Assembly (NCBI GenBank): GCA_905250075.1
Contig: CAJNOP010000716.1
Span: 42,359-106,358, forward strand
Length of the DNA: 64,000 bases
Origin: Rotaria sp. Silwood1
Lineage: Eukaryota; Rotifera; Eurotatoria; Philodinida; Philodinidae
Reading direction: 5' to 3'
In this document: positions 1 to 10,180 of the stretch, piece after piece
How positions within the stretch are numbered: position 1 is the first letter of the stretch
How the letters are laid out: each line of letters opens with the position of its first letter
Made by a program: the position numbers and the translations under genes
The notes under the pieces: generated by a model
What the model saw: the letters and a program-made list of their open reading frames with translations, nothing else
Told to the model about the DNA's origin: nothing
The model's database searches: none

Positions 1-53
1 ACAAACATTTAAATTAAAAGAAGGAAATCAAAAGTTATTAGCAAAATATTGGT

Positions 54-365
54 GATAATATCAATACATTTGAAAGTGAACTATTAAAACAATACTTTAA
101 TCGATTAAAATACAAGGAAAAGATAAAAGTAAAGAAAACTGACAAGAATGAAATATAACATTTATTTGATGCTAATCTAAAATTAGGACAATTTGATTTA
201 AAAAAAACTAATGCATTATCTCATAGAAAAGAATTTATTTTATCAAAATGTCTGCAACCACGCATTGAAACGAAAATTTAAGACAGTAGAGAATTTAAAA
301 CTGTTATTGAAATGATGATATTTAACATCTTGAAACAGCTAGAAGAACCCACAACAAAGTATTAA
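54..365 (+). pseudogene. Decayed coding fragment, unknown family
   Basis: One frame from 54 reads as plausible protein with two in-frame stops (near 156 and 279) and a final stop at 363-365. The reading is rich in Lys/Glu/Leu and keeps a run such as 'LSHRKEFILSKCLQPRIE'. No family is recognised. It stops just before the hAT insertion at 408, so it could be the remnant of the gene or element that the hAT entered. Chance coding-like composition is possible. Confidence 0.3.
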
Positions 366-407
366 TGTAATCAATATATTTTCAACATGTAAAAAGAGCG
401 TTTTATC

Positions 408-1549
408 CAGAGTTGCCACCTCTTCTGCTTTTAGCAGAAAAATTCTGCTTTTTGAAGATTTTTCTGCTTTTTTTCTGTCGTTTCTGCTTTCTGAGCATTT
501 TTCTGCTTTTTTAAAATATTGTATTATTTATATTTTTAATCAAGATTTTTGCTTAAAAGATTTTTTCATCGTTATAACAAAGTTCTTGTCCATACTTACT
601 AGAGATGTATTGAGAATGAATAGTGTCCAATAAGGATAACAACTTTTCTGTTGCAAAAATCCACAAAACTCGACGAGATTCTTATGGAGAATTGCTGAAG
701 TTGATTTCATTTAGCTGTACGTATAATCAAACAGATTGACTGAGATTAGACCTTTTATTTTCTTATCGGTCTGGTTGGTTGTATGCATAGCTAGATGAAA
801 TCAAGCTAAGTAATTCTAAATAAAAATTTGATTGGATCTTGGCAATTCTGACAAAAGAAAACTTCTCATCTTTCTTACAGAATCTTCAGTCTCAAATATA
901 TTGCTAATAGTTATTGATGTTTGTCTTCTATTCTAAATGATGATAATTCAACAGTGAACAAAATTGTCAGATCCGATCAGTTACGGGTGTTTATTTTTCC
1001 TCTCATTCAATCACCACATTTTAAAAAGTTCATATATTTGTTTTATTCTCTATCATGTGAAAATGCTTATGCTGACTCAGCATTCTCATAATTGAAACAT
1101 TTATTATGTGATCAAAGGACTGCATGAGAAGAAAACTTATATCACCTGAATTAACAATATGTTTAAAGTTTTCCTTATCATGAATAAGATGTGCAAATAT
1201 TTATTAGATAATCAAGATTTATTAAAAGCTACTTAACCAGATGACAAATATCTAGTCAATAGAAAATGCATCTAATAATTCTACTTATCAATTGAGTAGT
1301 TGTATTTCTTGACCTTGTACGATCCTATTTCTTTATGGATTGACTATTTTTCATGATTCTGTACAAGAGAGATCAAAGTTTGATATGAAAATTCTTCATT
1401 AGTACACTGGAACAAAGTTTTAAAATCGTTTACATCACAAAAAATATGCTTTCTGCTTTTTTTCTGTTTTTCAGTAATAAAATTTCTGTCATTTTCTGCT
1501 TTTTATAAACTATTTTCTGCTTTTTGAACTTCAAAAGGTGGCAACACTG
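408..1549 (+). mobile_element. hAT-superfamily DNA transposon, degraded
   Basis: The ends are inverted: CAGAGTTGCCACCT at the left and the complement of CAGTGTTGCCACCT at the right, the CAGnGTTGCCA type of hAT termini. Both sides are flanked by the 8-bp duplication GTTTTATC (400-407 and 1550-1557), perfectly preserved. The subterminal regions carry many copies of TTCTGCTTTTT, in the same orientation at both ends. The interior holds a decayed transposase. The element is 1142 bp, far too short for an autonomous hAT. Confidence 0.88.
960..1165 (+). pseudogene. hAT transposase C-terminal dimerisation domain remnant
   Basis: Inside the hAT element the + strand reads 'SCENAYADSAFS', stop, 'LKHLLCDQRTA', stop, 'EENLYHLN' (about 1050-1155). 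This fits the hATC block of hAT transposases (N-A-x-x-E/D-x-x-F-S-x-L-K, then an R-N/T-x motif). In-frame stops show it is dead. No BED finger or DDE core was recognised in the rest of the element. Confidence 0.6.
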
Positions 1550-1557
1550 GTTTTATC

Positions 1558-2128
1558 AATCATTCAAAATGCATAAAACAAAATAAATATAAATATTAAT
1601 CCAAGTGAATTATTAGTGTTAAAATCATTATTACTGACACATAAAACCATTGTATTAATAAAAGCTGATAAAGAATTATCAAGTATTATGATGTGCTGTG
1701 AATTTTTGCTTTATATTTTGTTTTTGTATCAAATTGATTTGAAATAAATTACAATATTTTCAAATTTTTCTCATTCATTCTTTGCATTTCAAGTATTAAA
1801 CCAAAACTTGATTTTCTGAGATATGAAAGTTCGATTTCATTTTCAAATAGGGCAAAAATCAATACCGATTATAGTAAAAACAATAAAAAATTTCGATTTA
1901 GAGAAATTCATTGTATCAATTACGACATGTTTCGTATAAATGGCTTAGAAGATCAAAAAATACAACTGATCACAATAATAGACATAATGTATGATTTGTA
2001 CTATAAAATAAGGTTATATTGTGATCAAATGCAAAGGTATTTGATTTCTAAAATGAATGGCTCTCGTTCGTTTTCATGCGGCATTTTAATCGAATAAATA
2101 ACAGATTACATTTACATATCAATAATAA
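1558..2128. other. Intergenic, no feature seen
   Basis: AT-rich sequence between two transposable elements. I see no open frame of note, no RNA gene and no clear repeat. Confidence 0.6.
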
Positions 2129-2932
2129 CCCTAGAGAGTGTACTGAGTTAAGGGTACCCGAGAAAGTACCCTGTTACCAGTATGTCACAGGAACTTTTGG
2201 GTACCAAAGTACTTGGAAGTACTTTTAGGTACCTAAGTGGTACTTTGACAAGTACTCTGCTACAAAATGTGTAGTAACTGGGTACCTGAAGGTACTGATC
2301 AGATACTCAATTGGGTACTATTGTATAGTATTTCTAGGTACCCTGTTTCAAAAATTTCAGTATGTTCAGGATCGAACCTGACTTTGAAGTTTTTTTAATT
2401 TTTGTTTCGCTCAAAGCAATTTACTACATTCTTTTTTCGATTTTATTCAATTTAATTTTTTCAATTCCGAAAACTTAGCAGGTACAATGCCAAGATCTGA
2501 CCCGACTTCAGTTGGTCAGGTATCCACCAGACCCCTTCAGAATAGTCTGCCCTTGATCTACGATCAAGATCGACATGTTCTCGACTAAGAAATAGTCAAG
2601 AAATAATCTAGAAAAAATTAGTATGAAAATAGATTAATTTCTTATGTCTTACCCAGTTGTTTATATGGAGCCGTGTGTGAAAAAGAAAACGGTGAATGAA
2701 TAGTCGCTACACAGAACGCGACAAATATAGGGTACCCTGTATAGCTTTCCTCAGTAAAATTACAGATGCGAGTACTCATACAAGTACTTGTCCAGTAAGC
2801 ATAGTTTTATGGGAACCACACGCAGTACCTACATCAGTATAATTACTGAGAATTTTTGAAGTACCCATATTGGGTACCCTGCTAGGGCTTTCTCAGTACA
2901 TGGGTACCCTGAACTCAGTACTTTCTCTAGGG
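2129..2932. mobile_element. MITE with 31-bp TIRs, GGTACC-rich
   Basis: The element begins CCCTAGAGAGTGTACTGAG and ends with the near-complement CTCAGTACTTTCTCTAGGG; about 31 bp are inverted with a few mismatches. The terminal 250-300 bp on each side are full of GGGTACC/AGTAC motifs, likely subterminal transposase sites. There is no coding capacity. The CCCTAGA start recalls piggyBac, but the flanks (ATAA and AAGT) are not an intact TTAA duplication, so the superfamily stays open. Confidence 0.75.
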
Positions 2933-4817
2933 AAGTTAGTGTACATATTGTATTAATATGAAAACAAAAAAGTGCTTTGAATCAACAGGAATGTACAAGA
3001 TTAACATAACTACTCTCTCAAAACAATTATGATATCATTTATTCATCATGCCTGTTGATGATTTCTTTTTAACATCAACATAAGAATGATTTGACGCATA
3101 TTAATCTAAATGTTGAGTTAAAAAAGTTTATTTTTATTACAGTACTGGCTGTTGCCCCGAATGTATGTGACATAAGTTCTCTATAGAAAAGTAGCTGACA
3201 TATAATAAAAGTTTCTTTTGTCATAAGAAAAAAAGTATCTGATATAAAAAAATCCAAGATTCAAGGTTTTTTGTTTTCTATTTTTTGAGTCAAAATGAAA
3301 TTCTGTTATTTGTGGAAATAAAATGCATTATTTTTATCGAAATAAAGTGTCGGTTTATTGTTTTATTGTAATAATACGGTGATCTTGAAAAAACTTGTAA
3401 TACAATGAAAGTAGTCCATTAGATGTCAATATTGTATTGAGTAAGAATGAATTTTTAAGGAAACAAAGCAGAAGACTATTCTTGTGTTAATAATTGATAT
3501 TTAGTTTCTGTACTTTATTGTTTAGCGATTCTTGCATACTTACTTGTTGTATGTTTTGATGTTGACATATCTATCCAATGTGTTTATGAATCTTTCGTGT
3601 TCATTTGTTGAATTATTGAAGACTGTAGAAAACTATAAATATTTATCTCATTTTTTTTCTACACTAATTTAGATTAATAGTGTATGGAGTGCAGTATTGA
3701 AGATGTCTCCACATACCCGTGTCACAAAAACCGGATCAGTTTTAGCGGTTAACCGCGGTTTTTCTATGTCAAGGAGCCCGTAATCGGACCGGTAAAACCG
3801 CGGTTAACCGCCGGCTTTGGTGCGGTTTTCATCACATGGATAGTTGGGTGAGAGTAATTTTGATAAATAAATATGTGAAACAATTTTATGGTATCGATGA
3901 ATCATTTACTATTTAATTATTCAGTCTATTCTTATGTTTATTTTAGAAGATGATATTGATAGTTTCTCTTTATTACATTTAAGTTCATTATTAATTGACG
4001 AACTATTATCGTTTAATACATTTGATAGCATTATCAAAAATTCAGTTACCAATGCTAAAACAGTGTTCAAAAAAACTGAAAAAATCAAGAGAGAAAGTTC
4101 GTTCAACTGATAAGTAAATGTTTATCAAAATTTGAGGAAATCAAAAATATACTGCAAGTACATGCAAGACTCTTAAATTTTATCACATGGGCCCACATGT
4201 TTTTGACATTGACGTTTGACTGGGGCGTGGGATATGTGTGTGCATGTGAGAGAAGAGAAAGTCATCACACGTACTAACATACATAAAGTCACCGCTACAT
4301 ACTAGTTCTGATAGTAGACTATTTGTCCGAGACAAATGTTCTTATCTCTTTGTGTTTCACTTTATCGCACATATGACGATAGCCCATCGATGAGTCGTGT
4401 TTTATTGAAGAATCTATGGGAAATCTCACATATGATTGAAATAACTTTCCTGAGATTCGATAAACAAGGTCGACTTCCATGCTATAAATACTATCTATCC
4501 AAAAAGTAGAAGAATGATTAGTTCATCGTATGCTTGTAAAAATAACCAAAGAGTATGATTCATTTAGAGGTAAACATGAATTGTGAGTATGATGAAACAA
4601 ATATTACTTATCGATCGACCATAATTACGATTAATTGTATAAGATGTATGGTGAATAATCAGCAGGAACAAACAAATAAATGCTTTTATTCTCAGTTATA
4701 TTGAAAGTAAAGTATTCTTCTTACATCAATACTATAATGTACAACGAATTCCATCATTCGCCGGTTAAACAACCTATATGGCACGATTGGTTCTTCAACT
4801 TATAGTGACCAATGTTG
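2933..4817. other. Intergenic, mostly featureless
   Basis: AT-rich DNA with short open frames (3075-3257, 3921-4106, both - strand) that look like chance ORFs. The only structured stretch is the GC-rich palindrome pair at 3745-3811, listed separately. Confidence 0.5.
3745..3811. repeat. GC-rich inverted repeat built on GCGGTTAACCGC
   Basis: GCGGTTAACCGCGGTTTT at 3745-3762 is the exact reverse complement of 3794-3811. Each arm contains the self-complementary 12-mer GCGGTTAACCGC. The surrounding 3730-3835 is rich in ACCGG/CCGGT, in strong contrast to the AT-rich neighbourhood. It could be a foldback remnant or a MITE end. Confidence 0.7.
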
Positions 4818-6256
4818 TAGGGGCATACCCAGAAAAATCTCGTATGGTGAGGAGGGGGTTCAGCCCCCTATTTTTCATGAAGCTGAATATAAACGATTTG
4901 AGTTCTTTCTGGACAATATAACGAAAACAATAAAGAAGTATAAGTACATATAAGAGGGGTGATGCAATTTTCGTTAGTCGCTCTCAGTTTCGACTTATCT
5001 GTTTTATTTCACCTTTGTTTGACATATGTATAACATTGGGTTGTGATTGTGTTTTTTCTAGATAAACTACATAATTGCTTCCTTCTAAAATAATACTGTA
5101 ACTTTTTAAATGTTGATAAAAGCCTTTCGATTTATCAAGAGATTTTTTCCAATGTTGAAATCCACTATTGACGGATGCATTAGTTTAAAACTTTTTATTT
5201 GATGATGACATTGGTACACTGAAATGACGGCAGTAATAACAGTAACTACGGCTTTTTTGAATTGAGTATTCTAGTCATGGTCATGCATGAAACCAAGTTG
5301 CCATGCATAACCGATTTTCATGATTTCTTGGATAAGAAATAAGCTTCAGTTGAGCCGCTGGAATTTGGCACGAATGTAATGATATCAATAATATCGGTAT
5401 ATATTTCACTATGAAGTCTTTTCTTTAAGGTGTATGTTTTGTTCTTTTTCAATGTTGGCATTTTGAGCAGAGGAATAGAGTCTACCGTAAAAGGGAAAAA
5501 CTCTCCCGAGCGCAAAACTAAGTCGAAGAGTTTTGTGCAGACTTTATAGGTTCGAACAAACATTTCTGGACAATTGTTGTCAAAAAAGTTTCTCGAAAAC
5601 AATATCATTTTAAAAATTTCTCTCACTGAGAAAAATTTTCCTAGACGTGCTTTCTCACACATTGGCAGATTCTGCATCTCGGATTTTGAGAAGATTTCAT
5701 TGGAGAAGTTGTAGCAAGTTAGTCATTAGTGACAGATATATATACGAATCAAATGATTGTAAAATAAGGTTTTCATTATTGATACCATCATTAAAGTTCG
5801 AATCTATATGCTTACTCTTCTTGTGAGCAAATAAAGAAAAATAAGGATCAAGAGTCTTTTTCTTATTATTTTGCATGAATTAACGTTCTATACTTAATGA
5901 AAGTGTTATATTGTAATAAAAATTGCGTGTGCAAAATGAATCAGTTTTCACGAGGTTCAATTAAATTAACCATTCTTTTGCATATACATCTTTTCAAATA
6001 TATTGCTTTTTCGACTTTACACTAACTTCTACACTCTTGTCTACAAGAAGAGTCCAAAAGTTCGAAGAAAGAGTAATTATTGATTATCTTTTGATATCCT
6101 ATTACATAGAAATAAAATAAATCACACTGTATTCTGCAAATAATAAATGTGTTTATTAGCAAAGTTACAAGAATATAAATTTTCGTAGGGGGAGGGGGCT
6201 CAACTCTCCGAGGGGGAAGCTGAGCCTCCTCTATCCCCCGTCTGGATACCCCACTA
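4818..6256. mobile_element. Probable non-autonomous hAT-like element with imperfect TIRs
   Basis: The left end TAGGGGCATACCCAGA matches, in inverted orientation, the right end (complement TAGTGGGGTATCCAGA). The similarity continues about 75 bp inward through a TTCAGCCCCCT / TTGAGCCCCCT block. Flanking octamers CAATGTTG (4810-4817) and CAATCTTC (6257-6264) agree at six of eight bases, as expected for an old hAT target duplication. The interior holds a 119-codon open frame (5318-5677, - strand) of unknown relationship and no recognisable transposase. Confidence 0.45.
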
Positions 6257-6299
6257 CAATCTTCTTCTTCTGTTTGCCGTTTTTCGTGCGTGTTCATAG

Positions 6300-6638
6300 A
6301 CTAAGTCGCTACGAAAGAAGCGCACTGTTTGTAGCTTCGATCAATACATATGTGGTACACAATGATACAGCAAAGAGCAACGCTGTTTTCCTGGTAATAT
6401 TGTCTGTAGCTTAGGCGAGGAAGTCTGTGGTACACAATGTTACGGAATAGGACAACTATGCTTGTCTGATAATATCGTCTGTAGTTCACAAGAATAAATC
6501 TGTGGTACACAGTGCTAAGGCAAAGGACAACAATGCTTTCCTGGTGGCATTGTCTGTAGAATTGAAGAACAAGTTTGTCATACAAAATGTTATGGTATTG
6601 GTCAGCACTGTTTGAATGGACAAATTATTAGTGAATGA
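6300..6638 (+). pseudogene. Decayed gene for a 25-residue cysteine-rich repeat protein
   Basis: The + strand frame contains four copies of a repeat that start at 6351, 6426, 6501 and 6576, exactly 75 bp apart. The repeat reads about C-G-T-Q-C-Y-G-I-G-Q-x-C-F-x-G-N-I-V-C plus an acidic linker, with four cysteines per unit. Three substitutions create stops (TGA in copy 1, TAA after copy 2, TAA in copy 3), but there are no indels, so the reading frame is intact in length. It ends with a natural-looking stop at 6636. The 5' part is missing: an in-frame TAG lies at 6297 and the element ending at 6256 abuts it. The cysteine spacing suggests a disulfide-rich extracellular repeat; the family is not recognised. 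Confidence 0.6.
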
Positions 6639-6895
6639 TTGGGTTTTTTTATTCTATGATGATGAATAGACATTGAACATGCTTGTAGAACTATTGATAA
6701 ATTACATTCAATCACATTTATTCATTCTATAAATAAATATTGAAACAATCCTACATTAGCTTTGTACAGATTTCTACGATAAGTGACAAAAAAATTCCTA
6801 TTGATCGGAAATAAATTTCAGAATTATAATTTCAAAATATGTAAAAGGCTCGTGTCAAGTTAATACAGCATAACAATGGCGAAAAAGTCAATGTT
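6639..6895. other. Intergenic, no feature seen
   Basis: AT-rich spacer between the cysteine-rich pseudogene and the next MITE-like element. Confidence 0.6.
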
Positions 6896-7550
6896 AACCC
6901 TGATACGCCCATCTGGGATCCGCCTGGACTCCACCTAATTTCATTTAAGTGTTATTCACACACAACATCAGACCAAATCCCGTCTCTCTAGATATGGTCT
7001 AGTGAAGATTTGTACTATATGCCACTGACCTCAGCCGTTAGGTATGACTAGTTGCTTACGTGATAAACTATCTCGAAGTACATGTGAACGCTTGTTGTCC
7101 ATCTGAGGTCCACCTGGACCCCATTGAAATTCATTTTAATGTTTTGTAATTGTAGCCTGAGATAAGGGTCTTGTCCTTCCATAGACACTTTAGGGACACC
7201 TAGTAGAGTACGCTGGTAGCAACAATCAATCAAACTGATGCTCGGAAAATAGAGCGTTACTTCAGGAACAATTAGTTTCCAGCTACATTGCATATTGCCG
7301 AAATTTCAGTTCTAAGAAAAAAGAAATCATGCTAGGGACGAGAACAATGTAAAAAAGATTGAATAAATACCATTCAAATTAACTGCTGTTCTGTTTGTTC
7401 TTCTTAGACATAAGTCTCCTTCAGAACTATTATAGTTCTATTACAAAACAATGGCAATGTAGTATATTGTTTCCATTTTATCAGACTGAGGTCCGTACGG
7501 ACCCCAGGTGGTCAACAAGTGGTAGTCCGAAAGGTGGGCGTTTCAGGGTT
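6896..7550. mobile_element. Possible MITE with AACCCTGAxACGCCCA ends
   Basis: The left end AACCCTGATACGCCCATCT and the right end (complement AACCCTGAAACGCCCACCT) are inverted, with two mismatches over 19 bp. Internally, a GGTCCACCTGGACCCCA-like unit occurs near 6915-6935 and 7098-7120 and inverted near 7490-7510. No target duplication is clear and there is no transposase. The 81-codon frame at 7048-7293 is probably non-coding. Confidence 0.5.
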
Positions 7551-8854
7551 ATTAATGGAAACTTCTTTCATATCATTCATTTACTTGAACACAACTGTAA
7601 ATTTTTCAGGATTCACGATTATTTATCTCTTTTTCACTTGTAATCCGAGCTCAAGTGGCATGCTCTTTCTATCTTTGTGTTTCAAGTATATGTCAGTAAG
7701 ATTGTTATAAATAAAAATGTTCCGTTAACATATCGTATTGAGACGATTCTAGAGAGTATCAGACGCTTTTATTTGTGCAAGGACATGTTCTAACTATAGA
7801 TAAGATGTCTGTTTCATCATGCTTCAAACATTCTCAAGACATTTGCTGATTCATTGACGAGTCTTCAGATTATAGGATTATTCAATAATCATTACTACGT
7901 TTCAATAAAATTAGTCAATTGACATTGCATATGTCGAACCACTGTGCATCTGGATGGTATTTTGTCTTTCATTCACTCACACTGCAAGTGTAGTATGTCA
8001 GTAGGTGAGGAAAAAACTGATTATAGTACTTGTACTTACACTTTCATCAAGATTTCTCTTATAATTTGCAATGATTTATCAGGGACCATCGAAAATCATC
8101 AGCAGCTGTTAACACCAATATGACTCTCGTGCTGACAGATTTAGAAAATGTTTTAGATCCTTGTATTATAATATTTCTAATAAATTATTTATAGTTGACA
8201 TGTTTTACGCAATGAGATCTTTTTGAGTATGTTTTGGCGTCGATTTATAAGCAAACGTGTATATTTCATATACGTTAAATTATTTACTGCCTTCATTAAG
8301 CATTCAATCCTTTTGATGTTCTAATATGATTAAATTCGGTTTTTTTTGAAGCAGCAAAGTTCAAAGTTTATAAAGATAGCTGTTTACGACTTTAATAACT
8401 CAATATCAAACATATATGAGAACAACTATAGAAATTTTTGTTTTAAGAGTTATCGATATATGTACGAATTTATAACATTATGGGTTTCAGAATAAAAAAA
8501 ATCATTTGATTTTTTCCCTGTTTTTTTATTTGGGACGTCATTTGAAGTCCGAATATGTTCTGATGTGATGTCGCACGCAGGTTTGATTGTGCACAAAGCA
8601 TGTAGGCAGCTCGTTGCATTCAGAACATGCGTATTTTATGTAAACACATTCGCGGTAGGGTGAGTAACAAACACAAATAAAAGGGAAAAAATTCTACTCC
8701 AAATAACTAGAGGTGAGATACGTATAAAGCTGTATTGTTACAATGGTAAAAACGAATCATCCAATAAAACAAACAAATAGTGTTGTATACACACAACACC
8801 AAGCCTAATAAACAGCATCCAACTTTGTAAAACCGCATATAAGTCATCTTTACG
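7551..8854. other. Intergenic, no feature seen
   Basis: AT-rich DNA. I found no coding region, RNA gene or convincing repeat. Confidence 0.5.
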
Positions 8855-10180
8855 AGTACTCACATTCTAAGAGCCATAATAAAAATAACCGTCAGCAAAC
8901 ACTAGAAACTCAACTCACCCCTTTCAACATTAACACCCAAAATCTTTCTTATATTGCACTCACACGCCTCGACTTATCTTTATGAACATCCACAGAACTG
9001 TATAAGCTACATTTTGACATGAATATGTGCCATCCTCGTATAGTTCTTTCTCAAGAATTTTTCATTAGAAAAAAGTAAGGTCGATCTAAATGTGTCAACA
9101 AATACCTACTAGAAGGCAAAAGATCTTTCTTAACATATCAATAACATCAACAGAAAGATCCAATCTACTTGTTGATAAACGCTTAGATTAGTTTCTTAAG
9201 CATATTTGTATCGACAATAGGTCAAAATATGAAATAAATTTTCGAGTAAAAAACGATTTCAATATGAGAAAAATAAACACATAAATGCCGACATCAATGT
9301 TTAAGTGCATTAACTTCACTGATTGGTAACATTCATTAACACTTTATTGACTAACAGTTCGAAATATTTTGTTATGAATTTGAGTTCAAAAAAAATCTTA
9401 ATAGTGCAAATACAAACGTTTTCTCTTCAGCTGCAATCTCGAAGTTATAACTGAACATAATGGGTCTTCATGTTTTTAATAAACTCCTATCTATTCATAC
9501 CTCCTTAACTGTAGAAGTACAATACTATTACAACGCTCTTCATTAAAAACATATTTTTTTTGATAAAGTTTCGAATATCTGCCGATCTGAAGTCAAAGTC
9601 TGAAAAAATTCCTAAAAACAGATAAAGTTTTCTAATTGAAAACGCTTGTATTTATACTATTAAGTGCTTTTTAGTAAAATTCATAATACAATATGTCGAA
9701 TTGTTTGTCAATAAATGCATTACTTCTGTGTGTGTGTATTAACGAATGTACAATGAATGCTACCAATCGGTGAAGTTAGTGCATTTTAACATTAATGTCT
9801 GCTACTGTGCAGTTTTTTCCTTACATAAAAATCTTTTTTTTATTTAGAAAAAATTGTTTCGTATTTTTAGGTATTTTCGATCTAAATATGCTCAAGAAAC
9901 TAATTTAATCGTATATCAACGAGTAGATTGGATCTTTTTGTGAGTATTAGTGATGTGTTAAGAAAGATCTTTTAGCTGTTAGTAGGTGTGTGTTGACACA
10001 TTTGGATCGGTCTTGCGCCTCTTCAACGAAAAATTCTTCGGAAAGAACTATTCGAAAAAGGCACATATTCTTCTTATGATTCGTAAAAAGTTACTGTTTG
10101 TGTATATAACGTTTCGAGCTATGAACGTTTGTATTGTTCTCATAAATTACGAATACTCAAAAGTTTTGATTTGTGGATCC
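8855..10180. repeat. Large inverted repeat (foldback), arms about 550-600 bp
   Basis: The left arm (about 8855-9450) and the right arm (about 9565-10180) are diverged reverse complements around a centre of roughly 100 bp. Anchors: CGATCTAAATGTGTCAACA (left, about 9081) pairs with TGTTGACACATTTGGATCG (right, about 9986); GCATTAACTTCACTGATTGG pairs with CCAATCGGTGAAGTTAGTGC; TCTTTCTTAACA pairs with TGTTAAGAAAGA. Arms look roughly 75-80% alike by eye with small indels. There is no transposase, and the 73-codon frame at 9986-10207 is only part of the right arm. A transcript across it could form long dsRNA. Confidence 0.75.

Noticed and set aside
2364-2382. tRNA-like T-arm (CAGGTTCGATCCTG on the - strand)
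   Set aside because: No A-box, anticodon arm or acceptor stem can be built around it; it lies inside the GGTACC-rich MITE.
5318-5677. 119-codon open frame (- strand)
   Set aside because: No recognisable domain; lies inside a probable non-autonomous element. Mentioned there but not called a gene.
6022-6297. 91-codon open frame (- strand)
   Set aside because: Runs across the right TIR of the putative element and low-complexity sequence; not a protein.
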